A DNA stretch of 64,000 nucleotides from Halobacterium sp. CBA1126 (GTDB lineage Archaea; Halobacteriota; Halobacteria; Halobacteriales; Halobacteriaceae): the NCBI RefSeq assembly GCF_009741975.1, contig NZ_WPCF01000001.1:1-64000 (forward strand). The letters are read 5' to 3'. Shown piece after piece: positions 8,347 through 17,375 of the stretch. The notes below the pieces were generated by a model. That model saw nothing but the letters and a program-made list of their open reading frames with translations, made no database searches and had not been told where the DNA came from. Both the position numbers and the translations under genes were made by a program. Numbering within the stretch: position 1 is the stretch's first letter; each line of letters starts with the position of its first letter.

Positions 8347-9216
8347 ATGACGACCGACGAGACGAGCGTCGAGCCGCAGGCGGTCGGCGACGCGCTCGAC
8401 AGCATCCAGTCGGCGGCGACAGCACTCGGGGTGCCGGCGGAGACGACCGAGACCGCAGTCGCGGTGTTCCGACGCCACCGCGACCAGCGCGCCGTCCACG
8501 CCCACGACGCGGCGACGGCGGCCGCGGCGTGCCTGTACGTCGCGTGCAAGGTCGAACGCGTCCCGCGCACCGTCGACGAGTTCGTCGACGCGACGGGCGT
8601 CGATCGCACCCAGCTGCTGCGGCGCGCGAAGGCCGTCACCAGCGAACTCGGCATCGACCTCTCGGGGTTCGCGGACGCCTCCCAGTACGTCGACCGGTAC
8701 GCCGGGGAGCTCGGCCTCCCGGAGGGCGTCGCGGACCGCGCGAGAGAAATCGTCGACCACTGCGAGGACGCGGGCATCGCCGGCGGCAAGTCCCCGAGCG
8801 GGTGGGCGGCCGCCGCCATCTACAACGCCAGCGTGGAGGCGGACATGGACGTCCGACAGGACACGCTCACGGAGCTCGCGGACGTCACCCACGTCACCAT
8901 CCGGAACCGCTACAAGGAGCAACGGGAGGTGCTCCGCGAGCGGAACCCGCCGCCCGCGACTGCGGTCGAGGCCGTCGACTGGTACCGCCAGTACCTGCCG
9001 GCCTCGGAGTACGTCGCGGACACCGCCCGGGACCTGCTGACGGCCGCGGGCGACGCCCACTCGGTCGACGACGAACCGGCGGCGTGGGCGGCCGCGGCGC
9101 TCCGGGTCGCCGGCGAGCGCGCGGGCGCCCCCATCGGGATGAAGGCGCTGAAGACGCCCGCGGGCTGTTCGTCCTCGGACGTCCACGACCGCGCCGCCGA
9201 CCTCGAAGCGCTGTAG
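8347..9216 (+). CDS. TFB-like transcription factor lacking the N-terminal zinc ribbon, with three cyclin-like repeats
   Basis: This 289-residue protein contains the TFIIB/TFB core: a first cyclin fold at about 10-100 (CLYVACKVERVPRTVDEF), a second at about 110-200 (WAAAAIYNASVEADM, then VTIRNRYKEQREVL). A third, shorter cyclin-like unit at about 205-289 has WAAAALRVAGERAG aligned with the second repeat. A normal TFB begins with a CxxC zinc ribbon and B-reader, which recruit RNA polymerase; neither is present, and no upstream in-frame extension contains one. Haloarchaea encode many TFBs. This form could bind TBP/BRE DNA without polymerase, acting as a competitor or repressor. A TATTT box and the inverted repeat GTCCCC/GGGGAC at 8316-8340 precede the ATG. 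Confidence 0.82.
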   Translation: MTTDETSVEPQAVGDALDSIQSAATALGVPAETTETAVAVFRRHRDQRAVHAHDAATAAAACLYVACKVERVPRTVDEFVDATGVDRTQLLRRAKAVTSELGIDLSGFADASQYVDRYAGELGLPEGVADRAREIVDHCEDAGIAGGKSPSGWAAAAIYNASVEADMDVRQDTLTELADVTHVTIRNRYKEQREVLRERNPPPATAVEAVDWYRQYLPASEYVADTARDLLTAAGDAHSVDDEPAAWAAAALRVAGERAGAPIGMKALKTPAGCSSSDVHDRAADLEAL

Positions 9217-9993
9217 TCAGGGCGCTTCTGCGAACACGCCGACGAACTCGCGCTGCTCGGCCAGTATCTCGGGGTCGAGGTCGGCGACGAGCGTGCGTTC
9301 GTCGCGGTTGAGCGCGGCGCTGACGGCGCCGTCCGGCCGCACGACCGCCGACTTCCCGGCGTAGTCGACGACGCGAGCGTCCGGGAGGTCGCGGCGGCCG
9401 GTGCGCCCGCAGCCGACCACCCAGCGCACGCCGTCGAGGGCGCGGGCGCGCAGGAGGAGCCGCCAGTTCTCGCTGTGGGTGCCCGGCCACGCGCCGACGA
9501 CGAACAGCGCGTCGACGCGCTCGCGGGCGAACTCGGCGCTGACGTCCACGAAGTTCAGGTCGTAACACGTGGCGAGCCCGGTCTTCCCCGCGGGGGTCTC
9601 CACGGTGACCGCCTCGTCGCCGGCCTCGAGCACGTCGGCTTCGCCGCCCCAGAGGTTGCGCTTCCGATAGAAAGTGCGCTCGCCGTCCGGCGCGACGTAG
9701 GCGACGGAGTTGTAGTACGCGTCGCCGGCGTCCTCGACGAAGCCCGCGAGCACGGCCACGTCGTAGTCCGCGGCGGAGGCGGCGAGGCGGTCGAGTTCGT
9801 CGCCGTCGCGGGCGAGCGCGGCGTCGTAGACGCGGTCGTCCGCGACGAAGCCCGTGAGCGCGTACTCGGGGAAGACGGCGACGTCGACGCGGTCGTCGAG
9901 GGCGGCGAGGCGCTCGCCGACCGCGGCGAGGTTGGCGGGCGGGTCGAGGTCCGCGAGGTCGGTCTGGCAGGCGGCGACGGTCGGGGTTGGCAC
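9217..9993 (-). CDS. Carbon-nitrogen hydrolase (nitrilase superfamily)
   Basis: The protein has 258 residues from a GTG start at 9993; a TTG at 10020 is an alternative but adds an Arg-rich stretch. The Glu-Lys-Cys triad is clear: FPEYALTGF (Glu about 43), YRKRNLWGGE (Lys about 111) and ATCYDLNFVD (Cys about 144). These enzymes hydrolyse amides or nitriles through a Cys thioester; the YRKRNLWG context suggests an amidase of the omega-amidase/NIT branch. Its stop directly abuts the TFB stop (convergent). It is divergent from the GapN-like gene. The substrate is not evident from context. Confidence 0.9.
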   Translation of the reverse strand: MPTPTVAACQTDLADLDPPANLAAVGERLAALDDRVDVAVFPEYALTGFVADDRVYDAALARDGDELDRLAASAADYDVAVLAGFVEDAGDAYYNSVAYVAPDGERTFYRKRNLWGGEADVLEAGDEAVTVETPAGKTGLATCYDLNFVDVSAEFARERVDALFVVGAWPGTHSENWRLLLRARALDGVRWVVGCGRTGRRDLPDARVVDYAGKSAVVRPDGAVSAALNRDERTLVADLDPEILAEQREFVGVFAEAP

Positions 9994-10036
9994 GCGGCGG
10001 AGTCGGCGCGCAGCGGGCAAAAAACCGCCGGACGGT

Positions 10037-10065
10037 CTTTATACGGATTTGAGTAAAGTCTTTAC
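10037..10065 (+). promoter_or_regulatory. Promoter with overlapping palindrome upstream of the GapN-like gene
   Basis: A clear TATA box CTTTATACGG lies at 10037-10046, followed at 10053-10065 by the perfect odd palindrome GTAAAGTCTTTAC, which covers the region between TATA and the expected start of transcription. A repressor bound here would block initiation. The sequence also contains GAGTA, half of the motif published for the Halobacterium sugar regulator TrmB, but the complete TrmB spacing is not present. Confidence 0.6.
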
Positions 10066-10088
10066 CCGGGGCGCGCCAACCACCGGGT

Positions 10089-11534
10089 ATGGAACGAGAG
10101 GCCATCCGTCGCCGGGAGCGGCTGTACGTGGGCGGCGAGTGGGTCACGGGGCCGGACACCTTCCCCGTCACCGACCTCGCCGACGGCGGCACGTTCGCGG
10201 AGGTCGCCGCGGCCGACGAGGGCGCCGCCGACGACGCGCTCGCCGCCGCCGACGACGCGAAGGCGACGCTCCGAGACACCACGATTCCGCAGCGCTGCGA
10301 GTGGCTGCAGGCCATCGCGGACGGTCTGCGCGACCGCAAGACCGAACTCGCGGAGGTCATCGTCCGCGAGGCCGGCAAGCCCATCTCCTCGGCGCGCGGC
10401 GAGGTCGACAGCGCCGCCGAGCGCTTCGAGCGCGCCATCGAGGAGATCCGCCACCTCAAGGGCGAGTACCGCGAGGGCACCACGAGCGGCCACGAGGGCT
10501 GGCAGGCCATCGTGAAACACGAGCCGGTCGGCGCCGTGCTCTGTATCACGCCGTACAACTACCCGCTCGCGACGACCGCGCTGCAGGTCGCGCCCGCGCT
10601 CGCCGCCGGCAACGCCGTGGTCGTCAAGCCCGCGAGCAAGACGCCCGTGAGCGCCGCCATCCTCGCGGAGGTCGTCGACGACGCCCACCTCCCGGACGGC
10701 GCGTTCAACTTCGTGCCGGGGAAGGCCAGCGTCATCGGCGACGAGCTCGCTGGCGACGACCGCGTGAACGCCATCGCGATGACCGGCTCCTCGGGCGCCG
10801 GCAAGCACGTCGCCCGCGAGTCCGGGATGGTGAACCTCCACATGGAGCTCGGCGGGAACGCGCCCGCCGTCGTCTTCGACGACGCCGACCTCGACAAGGC
10901 CGCCGCCGCGGCCGCGAAGGGGTCGCTGAAGTACGCCGGCCAGCGCTGCTCGGCGGTCTCGCGCGTGCTCGCCCACGAGTCCGCCCACGACGACCTCGTC
11001 GAGCGCATCGACGCGGGGATGGACGACTGGGTGCAGGGCGACCTCTTCGACGAGGACACCGACCTCGGCCCGCTCATCAGCGAGGACCAAGCGGACTGGG
11101 TCGAAGAACTGGTCGACGACGCCGTCGACCGCGGCGCGACCGTCGTCCGCGGCGGCGACCGCCACGAGGACGGCGACGGCGTCCACGTCTTCGAGCCGAC
11201 GCTGCTCGCGGACGTCCCGCAAGACGCGCGCATCGTCGACGAGGAGCAGTTCGGGCCGGTCTGCGCGGTGACGACGTTCGAGGACGACGCGGACGCGCTC
11301 GAGGTCGCGAACCGATCGGACCTCGCGCTGGACGCCTGCGTGTTCACCGCGGACTACGACCGCGCGATGCGGATGGCCGAGGACATCGACGCGGGCGCGG
11401 TCCGCATCAACGGCGCGCCCTCCCACGGGCTCGGCGACATCCCGTTCGGCGGGAACGAGGACTCCGGCATCGGCCGCGAGGGCCTCGACGCGACCATCCG
11501 CGAGTTCGTCCGCAAGAAGTCCATCATTCTGTAG
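10089..11534 (+). CDS. Aldehyde dehydrogenase, GapN-like (non-phosphorylating glyceraldehyde-3-phosphate dehydrogenase type)
   Basis: This 481-residue NAD(P)-dependent ALDH has the expected order of motifs: GAVLCITPYNYPLAT (about 148-162), VVVKPASKTPVSA, the nucleotide loop MTGSSGAGKHVA, the general base in MELGGNAPAVVF, the catalytic Cys in KYAGQRCSAVSRVL, and the end FGGNEDSGIGREG. GQRCSAVSRVL and ITPYNYPL resemble GapN and archaeal lactaldehyde/GAP dehydrogenases more than betaine or semialdehyde ALDHs. A GapN would oxidise glyceraldehyde-3-phosphate to 3-phosphoglycerate, bypassing ATP formation in the haloarchaeal sugar pathway. The exact aldehyde is an inference. The promoter palindrome implies regulated expression. 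Confidence 0.85.
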   Translation: MEREAIRRRERLYVGGEWVTGPDTFPVTDLADGGTFAEVAAADEGAADDALAAADDAKATLRDTTIPQRCEWLQAIADGLRDRKTELAEVIVREAGKPISSARGEVDSAAERFERAIEEIRHLKGEYREGTTSGHEGWQAIVKHEPVGAVLCITPYNYPLATTALQVAPALAAGNAVVVKPASKTPVSAAILAEVVDDAHLPDGAFNFVPGKASVIGDELAGDDRVNAIAMTGSSGAGKHVARESGMVNLHMELGGNAPAVVFDDADLDKAAAAAAKGSLKYAGQRCSAVSRVLAHESAHDDLVERIDAGMDDWVQGDLFDEDTDLGPLISEDQADWVEELVDDAVDRGATVVRGGDRHEDGDGVHVFEPTLLADVPQDARIVDEEQFGPVCAVTTFEDDADALEVANRSDLALDACVFTADYDRAMRMAEDIDAGAVRINGAPSHGLGDIPFGGNEDSGIGREGLDATIREFVRKKSIIL

Positions 11535-12848
11535 CGGTCCGGCGACGGGTCGCCGCCGCGACCACCGCTCCCGCGAGGACGAGGCCGCCGGCGACGCCGA
11601 ACGCCGCGACGTAGCCGGCCGTCGTCGCGAGCACGCCGCCCGCGACGCTCCCGACTGCCGTGCCGAGCCCGCCCAACGCGGTGTACGCGCCGAGGGCGTC
11701 CCCGCGGACCGCGGGCGGCGCGAGTCGCGCGACGATGCTCGTCCCGGTGACCGCGACCACCGCCCACGTCAGCCCGACGGCGACGAACAGCACGACCAGC
11801 CCCGGGAGCGCGAGCGCGCCGAGCACTGACGCGAACGCGACCGACGGGAACAGCGCGACGCGGGCGGCGAGCGCCGCGGTCTGGACGGCTTCCGGGCCGC
11901 GGGCCGCGGCGAGCGCGCCGACGCGCTCGTAGGCGACCGCGGAGGCCGCGCTGGAGACGAGGAACAGCGCGAACACGCTCCCGGAGGCGAGCCCGAGGTC
12001 CGTGGCGAGGTACGCCGGGAGCGGCCCGAAGAACACCGCGAACCCCGTGAAGAACAGCGTCGCGGCCGCGAGGTAGCCCGCGAGCCCGGGCGTGAGGCGG
12101 CCGGCGAATGCGCGCGGGTGGAGGCGGCGGAGCGCCCAGAACGACCGCACGCCGGAGAACGGCGCGAGCCGAGCGGCCCGCCCCGCGCCCCGCTGGAGGC
12201 GCTCGATGGAGACCGTGGCGCGGCCGAACCGGGCGGCCGAGACGTCCGGGCGGCCGGGCAGCCAGTGCCACGCGAGCACCGCGGCGAGCGCGCACGCCGC
12301 GGCGGAGGCGTAGAAGAACCACCGCTGGGCGCGGTGACCGCGGCGGCGTACCGGCCGGCGACGGCGGTCCACGCGGCGCCGACGAGCAGGCCGGCGAGCC
12401 AGCCGTACCCCTGCCACGCGTTCAGCACGCCGATGCGGCGGTCCCAGTCGCCGTCCGGGTGGCCGGAGACGACCAGCAGCGCGAGCACGGGCGCGGCCGC
12501 GGCGACGGCGAACTGGAGCGCGGCGTTCGCGACGACGACCGCCAGCAGGGAATCGGCGAGCGGGAGCGCGAGGAACGCCAGCGCGGAGAGCGCGAGGCTG
12601 ACGAGGAGGAACGGCCGGAAGCGGCCGGTCCGCGTCGACAGCGACCCCCACGCGAGCGCGCCGGGGATGCCGGCGAACGCGGCGGTCGCGGCGACGACGG
12701 CGACGACGAACGCGTCCGCGCCGAGCGCGATGGCGTACAGCGGCACGAGCACGGACGCGGCGCCGACGGCGGCGTAGCCGAGACTCCACGCGACCAGCCA
12801 GCGGTCCCCACGGTCGGACACGCTCGACGTCTCGCGGGGCGCGAACAT
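11524..12848 (-). pseudogene. MFS transporter, reading frame broken by a one-base deletion
   Basis: From ATG 12848 the frame reads a typical 12-segment major facilitator start (WLVAWSLGYAAVGAASVLVP, then a charged loop with WGSLSTRTGRFRPF). At about 12330-12340 the frame shifts; the C-terminal half continues in another frame from QRWFFYASAAACALAAV to the stop at 11524, adding six or so more membrane helices. The total length is one base short of a multiple of three, and restoring one G in GCGCCC joins the halves as YAAAVTAAQRWFF. Both halves remain well conserved in character, so this may be a sequencing error rather than a dead gene. The substrate is unknown. It overlaps the GapN-like stop by 11 bases (convergent). 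Confidence 0.8.
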
Positions 12849-12913
12849 ATCGCTTACGCGACGCCGCGAGCGAACCACGACGAGTGAAGTGGGTTCGGGT
12901 TCACGCCCCGCGC

Positions 12914-13216
12914 ATGGACGAGCAAGCTCGCGTCGCCGCGTTCCTCGACGACGAGGACCTCCGCGCGCCGCCCGCCAACCGCGTGCTCGACCTCGCCAGC
13001 GAGGTCGGCGAACTCGCGAAGAACGTCAACGAGACCTCCGACTACGGCGCCAGCGACGGTGCAGACGTCGACCGCGACGAGCTCGGGGACGCGCTGTTCT
13101 GCCTGCTCGCGCTCGCCGACGAACTCGACTACGACGCGGGCGCGGCCCTCGACGAGGCGCTCGCGAAGTACGAGGCCCGCATCGACGACTCCGGGACCGC
13201 CGGCTCCGGCGAGTAG
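12914..13216 (+). CDS. MazG-like nucleotide pyrophosphohydrolase
   Basis: This is a 100-residue single-domain all-alpha NTP pyrophosphohydrolase. The metal-binding motif is clear: LASEVGELAKNVNE (ExxEL helix, about 26-39) and DELGDALFCLLALADE (ExxD helix, about 56-71). MazG-type enzymes hydrolyse nucleoside triphosphates to monophosphates and pyrophosphate, removing aberrant nucleotides. The ATG at 12914 gives the family length; an upstream codon at 12884 adds unrelated residues. The last 10 residues are a Gly/Ser-rich tail. It is divergent from the MFS gene and runs in the same direction as the acetyl-CoA synthetase. Confidence 0.9.
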   Translation: MDEQARVAAFLDDEDLRAPPANRVLDLASEVGELAKNVNETSDYGASDGADVDRDELGDALFCLLALADELDYDAGAALDEALAKYEARIDDSGTAGSGE

Positions 13217-13280
13217 GGTTCTCGGTTCGCGGGAGCCGCGGACGCTTTTATGCCGCTGCTGGGCGTCTGTCCGAACGAAG

Positions 13281-15377
13281 ATGGAAGACGACGCAAGCGG
13301 GCTGTTCGCGCCCGACAGGGTCGCCGTCGTCGGCGCGACCGACCGAGAGGGCTCCATCGGTCGCGCCATCGTGACGAACCTCGCGGACTTCGACGGCGAC
13401 GTCGTCGCCGTCAACCCGGGCCGCGACGCGGTGCTCGGCTACGACTGCTACCCGGACCTGCAGTCGGCGCCCGCCGCTGACCTCGCCGTGGTCGTCGTCC
13501 CGCCGTCGGTGGTGGTCGACGCCGTCCGCGACGCGGGGGAGGCGGGCGTCCGGAACGTGGTGGTCATCACCGCGGGGTTCAGCGAGACCGGCAGCGAGGG
13601 CGCCGACCGCGAGCGCGAACTCGCGGCCGTCGCCGACGACTACGACCTCAACCTCGTCGGCCCGAACAGCCTCGGCGTGCTCTCCACGCCGTCGGGACTG
13701 AACGCGACGTTCGGCCCGTCGAACGCCCTCGACGGCTCGCTGTCGTTCATGAGCCAGTCGGGCGCGTTCATCACGGCCGTCCTGGACTGGGCGAACGACC
13801 AAGGCATCGGCTTCAAGGACGTCGTCAGCCTCGGCAACAAGGCCGTCATGGACGAGACGGACTTCCTCCGACAGTGGCACGACGACCCGGAGACGAACGT
13901 CGTGCTCGGCTACCTCGAGGGCATCGAGAACGGCCGCGAGTTCGTCGACACCGCCCGCGAGGTCACGCAGGACACGCCCGCGGTGGTGGTGAAGTCCGGT
14001 CGCACGGAGGCCGGCGCGCAGGCGGCGTCCTCGCACACGGGCACCATCGCGGGCAGCGAGGCCGCCTACGAAGCGGGCTTCGAGCAGGCGGGCGTGGTGC
14101 GCGCCGAGAACGTCCAGGAGCTGTTCGACTTCGCGCGCGCCCTCGACGGCCTCCCGCTGCCGGACTCCGAGGACGTCGCGGTCGTCACGAACGCGGGCGG
14201 CCCGGGCGTGATGGCGACCGACGCGGTCGGCGACGCGCGGCTCTCGATGGCGTCGTTCGGCGACGACACCGTCGACGAACTCGAGGCGTCGCTGCCGGAC
14301 GCGGCGAACGTCTACAACCCCGTGGACGTGCTCGGGGACGCGGGCGTCGACCGGTTCGCGGACGCCCTCGACACCGTCCTCGGCTCCCCGGACGTCGGGT
14401 GTGCGGTCGTCGTCGCCGCCCCGACGGCCGTCATGGACTTCGCGGACCTCGCCGCGGTGCTCGCCGAGCGGCAGGCCGAGCACGGCACGCCCGTGGTGGC
14501 GTGCCTCATGGGCGGCGAGCGCACCGAGCGGGCGGCCGACGCGCTCGCCGAGGCGGGCATCCCGAACTACTTCGACCCGGCGCGCGCGGTGCGGAGCCTC
14601 GACGCGCTCGCCGTCCAGCGCGCCGTCGAGGCCCGCGAGTACGAGGCGCCCACGGAGTTCGACGTCGACCGCGAGCGCGCCCGCGAGATTCTCGAGGCCG
14701 CCGCGGAGCGCGACGACCGCCGGCTCGGCGTCGAAGCGATGGACCTGCTGGACGCCTACGGCATCCCGACGCCCGACGGCGAGGTCGTCGACGACCCCGC
14801 GGACGCCGAGCGGGTCGCCGCCGACATCGACGGCGACGTCGTGATGAAAATCGTCAGCCCGGACATCCTCCACAAGTCCGACATCGGCGGCGTCAAGGTC
14901 GGCGTCCCCGACGGGGAGGTCCGGGACGCCTACGAGGACCTCGTGACCCGCGCGAAGAACTACCAGCCCGACGCCACCGTCCTCGGCGTGCAGGTCCAGG
15001 AGCTGGTGGACACGGACGCGGGCACGGAGACGATTCTCGGCGCGAACCGCGACCCCCAGTTCGGCCCGCTCGTGCTGTTCGGACTGGGCGGCATCTTCGT
15101 CGAAGTCTTAGAGGACACGAGCGTCCGCGTCGCGCCGGTCTCCGAGCGGGAGGCCGACGCGATGCTCGACGACCTCGACTCCGCGCCGCTGCTGCGCGGT
15201 GCGCGCGGCCGCGACCCCGCCGACGAGGCGGCGGTCACGGAGGCCGTCCAGCGGCTCAGCCAGCTCGTCACGGAGTTCCCCGCGATCCTGGAACTGGACG
15301 TGAACCCGCTGCTGGCGACGAGCGACGGCGTGCAGGCGCTCGACGTCCGGCTCACCATCGACCCCGAACAGCTATGA
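13281..15377 (+). CDS. acd: Acetate-CoA ligase (ADP-forming), fused alpha and beta subunits
   Basis: The protein has 698 residues, the size of the fused ADP-forming acetyl-CoA synthetase known from haloarchaea. Domain order is CoA-binding (about 10-130, start RVAVVGATDREGSIGRA), succinyl-CoA ligase-like domain with the phospho-His in SSHTGTIAGSEAAYEAGF (about 250-267), second ligase domain, then an ATP-grasp domain (about 480-690, VVMKIVSPDILHKSDIGGVK and FGLGGIFVEV). It converts acetyl-CoA, ADP and phosphate to acetate, ATP and CoA, giving ATP by substrate-level phosphorylation during overflow or sugar/pyruvate growth. Its stop overlaps the next start (ATGA, 15374-15377), so it is coupled with the BioD/DRTGG protein. 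Confidence 0.93.
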   Translation: MEDDASGLFAPDRVAVVGATDREGSIGRAIVTNLADFDGDVVAVNPGRDAVLGYDCYPDLQSAPAADLAVVVVPPSVVVDAVRDAGEAGVRNVVVITAGFSETGSEGADRERELAAVADDYDLNLVGPNSLGVLSTPSGLNATFGPSNALDGSLSFMSQSGAFITAVLDWANDQGIGFKDVVSLGNKAVMDETDFLRQWHDDPETNVVLGYLEGIENGREFVDTAREVTQDTPAVVVKSGRTEAGAQAASSHTGTIAGSEAAYEAGFEQAGVVRAENVQELFDFARALDGLPLPDSEDVAVVTNAGGPGVMATDAVGDARLSMASFGDDTVDELEASLPDAANVYNPVDVLGDAGVDRFADALDTVLGSPDVGCAVVVAAPTAVMDFADLAAVLAERQAEHGTPVVACLMGGERTERAADALAEAGIPNYFDPARAVRSLDALAVQRAVEAREYEAPTEFDVDRERAREILEAAAERDDRRLGVEAMDLLDAYGIPTPDGEVVDDPADAERVAADIDGDVVMKIVSPDILHKSDIGGVKVGVPDGEVRDAYEDLVTRAKNYQPDATVLGVQVQELVDTDAGTETILGANRDPQFGPLVLFGLGGIFVEVLEDTSVRVAPVSEREADAMLDDLDSAPLLRGARGRDPADEAAVTEAVQRLSQLVTEFPAILELDVNPLLATSDGVQALDVRLTIDPEQL

Positions 15378-16433
15378 ACACGCTACTGGTCACATCCACG
15401 GAAGCAGGCACCGGCAAGACCGCGGTCGCGCTCGCGCTCGCGCGGCTCGCGACCGAACGCGGCGACGACGTCGGCTACATGAAGCCGAAGGGCACCCGGC
15501 TGGAGTCCAACGTCGGGAAGACCCTCGACGCCGACCCGATGCTCGCGCGCGAACTGCTCGGCCTCGACGCCGAGATGCACGAACTCGAACCCGTCGTCTA
15601 CTCGCCGACGTTCGTCGAGGGCGCGATTCGCGGCCGCGAGGACCCCGCGGAACTCCGGTCGCGCGTGCAGGAGGCCTTCGACGGCCTCGCCGAGGACAAG
15701 GACGCGATGGTCGTGGAGGGCGCCGACGACCTCGCCACGGGCGGCATCGTCGACCTCACGGACCCCGAGGTCGCGGAGCTGCTGGACGCGAGGTGCTCGT
15801 GGTCGCGCCGTACGGCGAGCCCGGCGACGTCGACGACGTACTCGCGGCCGCCGACGACCTCGGCGACCGCTGCGCGGGCGTCGTGTTCAACGCGGTGCAG
15901 GACGCCGTCTACGACGACGTGGAGACGGACGTCGCGCCGTTCCTCGACGGCCGGGACGTGCCCGTGCTCGGCGTGATTCCGCGGGACGCTGACCTCGCGG
16001 GCGTCACCGTCTCGGACCTCGCGGCGGAACTCGGCGCGGACCTGCTCACGGAGGACGGCGCGGGAACCGACGGCCGCGTCGAGCGGTTCCTCGTCGGCGC
16101 GATGAGCGGCGAGGCCGCGCTCAGTCACTTCCGGCGGACGAAGGACGCGCGGTCATCACGGGCGGCGACCGCGCGGACGTCCAGACCGCGGCGCTGGACG
16201 CCCCGGGGGTGACGTGTCTGGTGCTGACGGGCGGCCACCGGCCCTCCGGCGCGGTGCTCGGGAAGGCCGCCGAGCAGGGCGTGCCCGTGCTGTCGGTGCA
16301 GTCGGACACGCTGACGACCGTCGAGCGCGCAGAACAGCTGGTGCGCGGCGGGCGCGTCCGCGACGAGCGCACGGTCGACCGGATGCAGGAGCTCCTCTAC
16401 GACCACGCGGACGTCGACGCGCTCCTAGATTAG
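15374..16433 (+). pseudogene. BioD-like P-loop/DRTGG-domain protein (phosphotransacetylase N-terminal-like), with two frame breaks
   Basis: The N-terminus is a P-loop like dethiobiotin synthetase (TSTEAGTGKTAVALALARLA, then GYMKPKG). The middle continues in a second frame from VLVVAPYGEPGDVDDVL, and the end in a third frame (AVITGGDRADVQTAALD to the stop at 16433), giving the DRTGG domain found before the catalytic part of some phosphotransacetylases. No phosphotransacetylase catalytic domain is present. Breaks lie at about 15790 and 16148. Each is repaired by adding one C (GCGAG to GCCGAG; GACGCGCGG to GACGCCGCGG), which restores 353 residues. Coupling to the ADP-forming synthetase suggests a regulator or sensor of acetyl-CoA/acetate flux. 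Confidence 0.8.
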
Positions 16434-16820
16434 GGCGTCAGGTTCCACCCAGACGACGAAGCGGTCGTCCCGGCGGACGACCCCGCGGGTCGTCTCCGAG
16501 GCCGCGGAGTCGTCGACGTCCTCGCCGTCGACGGACTCGACCTCGTGGACGTCGTCGACCAGCAGGCCCGTGCTCTCGTGCTCGGAGAGGACGACGATGC
16601 GGCTGCCGTCCGCCTCGCCGTCGACGCCGAGGCGGACGCGGGGGTCGACGACCGTCGTCGTCTCGCCGCGGAGGTCGACGACGCCGACCACGTTGGCGTC
16701 CGCGTTCGGAATCGGAGTGACGTCTTCGGTCGCGTCCACGATCTCGTCGACGTGCGCGATGTCGATGCAGTATCGGTCCTCGCCCAGCGAGAACTCGAGG
16801 ACGTCGGTCGCCGATGTCAT
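16425..16820 (-). CDS. cheW2: CheW-type chemotaxis coupling protein (CheW2 position)
   Basis: This 131-residue protein is a single CheW domain: VLEFSLGEDRYCIDIAHVDEIV at the start, the loop ITPIPN-like TPIPNADANVVGVVDLRGE (about 40-58), and VVDPRVRLGV. CheW couples transducers to the CheA kinase at the membrane or in soluble clusters. Its stop overlaps the convergent DRTGG gene by nine bases. Gene order (second cheW on the far side of the arl operon) matches the place of cheW2 in Halobacterium salinarum. It lacks the long acidic tail of cheW1 at 40533 and may serve a different receptor set. Confidence 0.9.
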   Translation of the reverse strand: MTSATDVLEFSLGEDRYCIDIAHVDEIVDATEDVTPIPNADANVVGVVDLRGETTTVVDPRVRLGVDGEADGSRIVVLSEHESTGLLVDDVHEVESVDGEDVDDSAASETTRGVVRRDDRFVVWVEPDALI

Positions 16821-16977
16821 ACCGGCGAATCTTGGCCGACCGAATTAAGCGTTGGGTCTACGCCGGCGGAAGTGTTAGGCTGCCTACGTTTCCCCGCTCC
16901 GTCCGTCGATTCCGCCTCGGCGCGGAGGCCCGCCGAGCCCGACACTCTTTTTTCCCTCCACTCACATCATCAGTCCG

Positions 16978-17319
16978 ATGGACCCGGTGGACGTGTTGCG
17001 GGTACTCGGCAACAAGTACAACGCCGAGATTCTCGAAGCCACTCACGCGCCGAAGTCGGCCCAGGAGCTCAGCGAGGAGCTCGACATCCCAATCGCGACG
17101 AGCTACCGGCGCATCGAGGAGCTCAACGAGCACGACCTCCTCAAGCTCGAGGGGAAGGAGCTCTCCGACGAGGGACGCCGCACGAAGGTGTACCGCCGGC
17201 AGGTCGACGAGATCACGGTGAAGTTCGGCGTCGACGAGACCGACGTCGAGACCACCGAGCGCACGGAGGCGAAGAACGCCCTCGTCGACGTCTGGAGCGA
17301 CCTCCGCTCCGAGCAGTAG
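16978..17319 (+). CDS. Winged helix-turn-helix (ArsR-like) transcriptional regulator
   Basis: This 113-residue protein is a winged HTH: a first helix VDVLRVLGNKYNAEILEATH, then AQELSEELDIPIATSYRRIEEL as helix-turn-helix (about 27-50), and a wing containing GKELSDEGRRTKVYRR. A short acidic C-terminal helix may dimerise. It is divergent from cheW2 and followed at 99 bases by a small three-helix membrane protein with its own promoter. In archaea, HTH proteins encoded beside arl genes can regulate motility (EarA in methanogens), so control of this cluster is possible but not shown. A palindrome TAGGCTGCCTA lies upstream at 16876-16886. Confidence 0.88.
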   Translation: MDPVDVLRVLGNKYNAEILEATHAPKSAQELSEELDIPIATSYRRIEELNEHDLLKLEGKELSDEGRRTKVYRRQVDEITVKFGVDETDVETTERTEAKNALVDVWSDLRSEQ

Positions 17320-17375
17320 GGTCGAATCCGAGAGCGTCCGGCCGTGATTCTACGAGATAATAATCGCGGGGACAT

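Noticed and set aside
10037-10060. A complete TrmB site in the GapN-like promoter
   Set aside because: Only the GAGTA half is present; the TACT half and the published spacing are missing.
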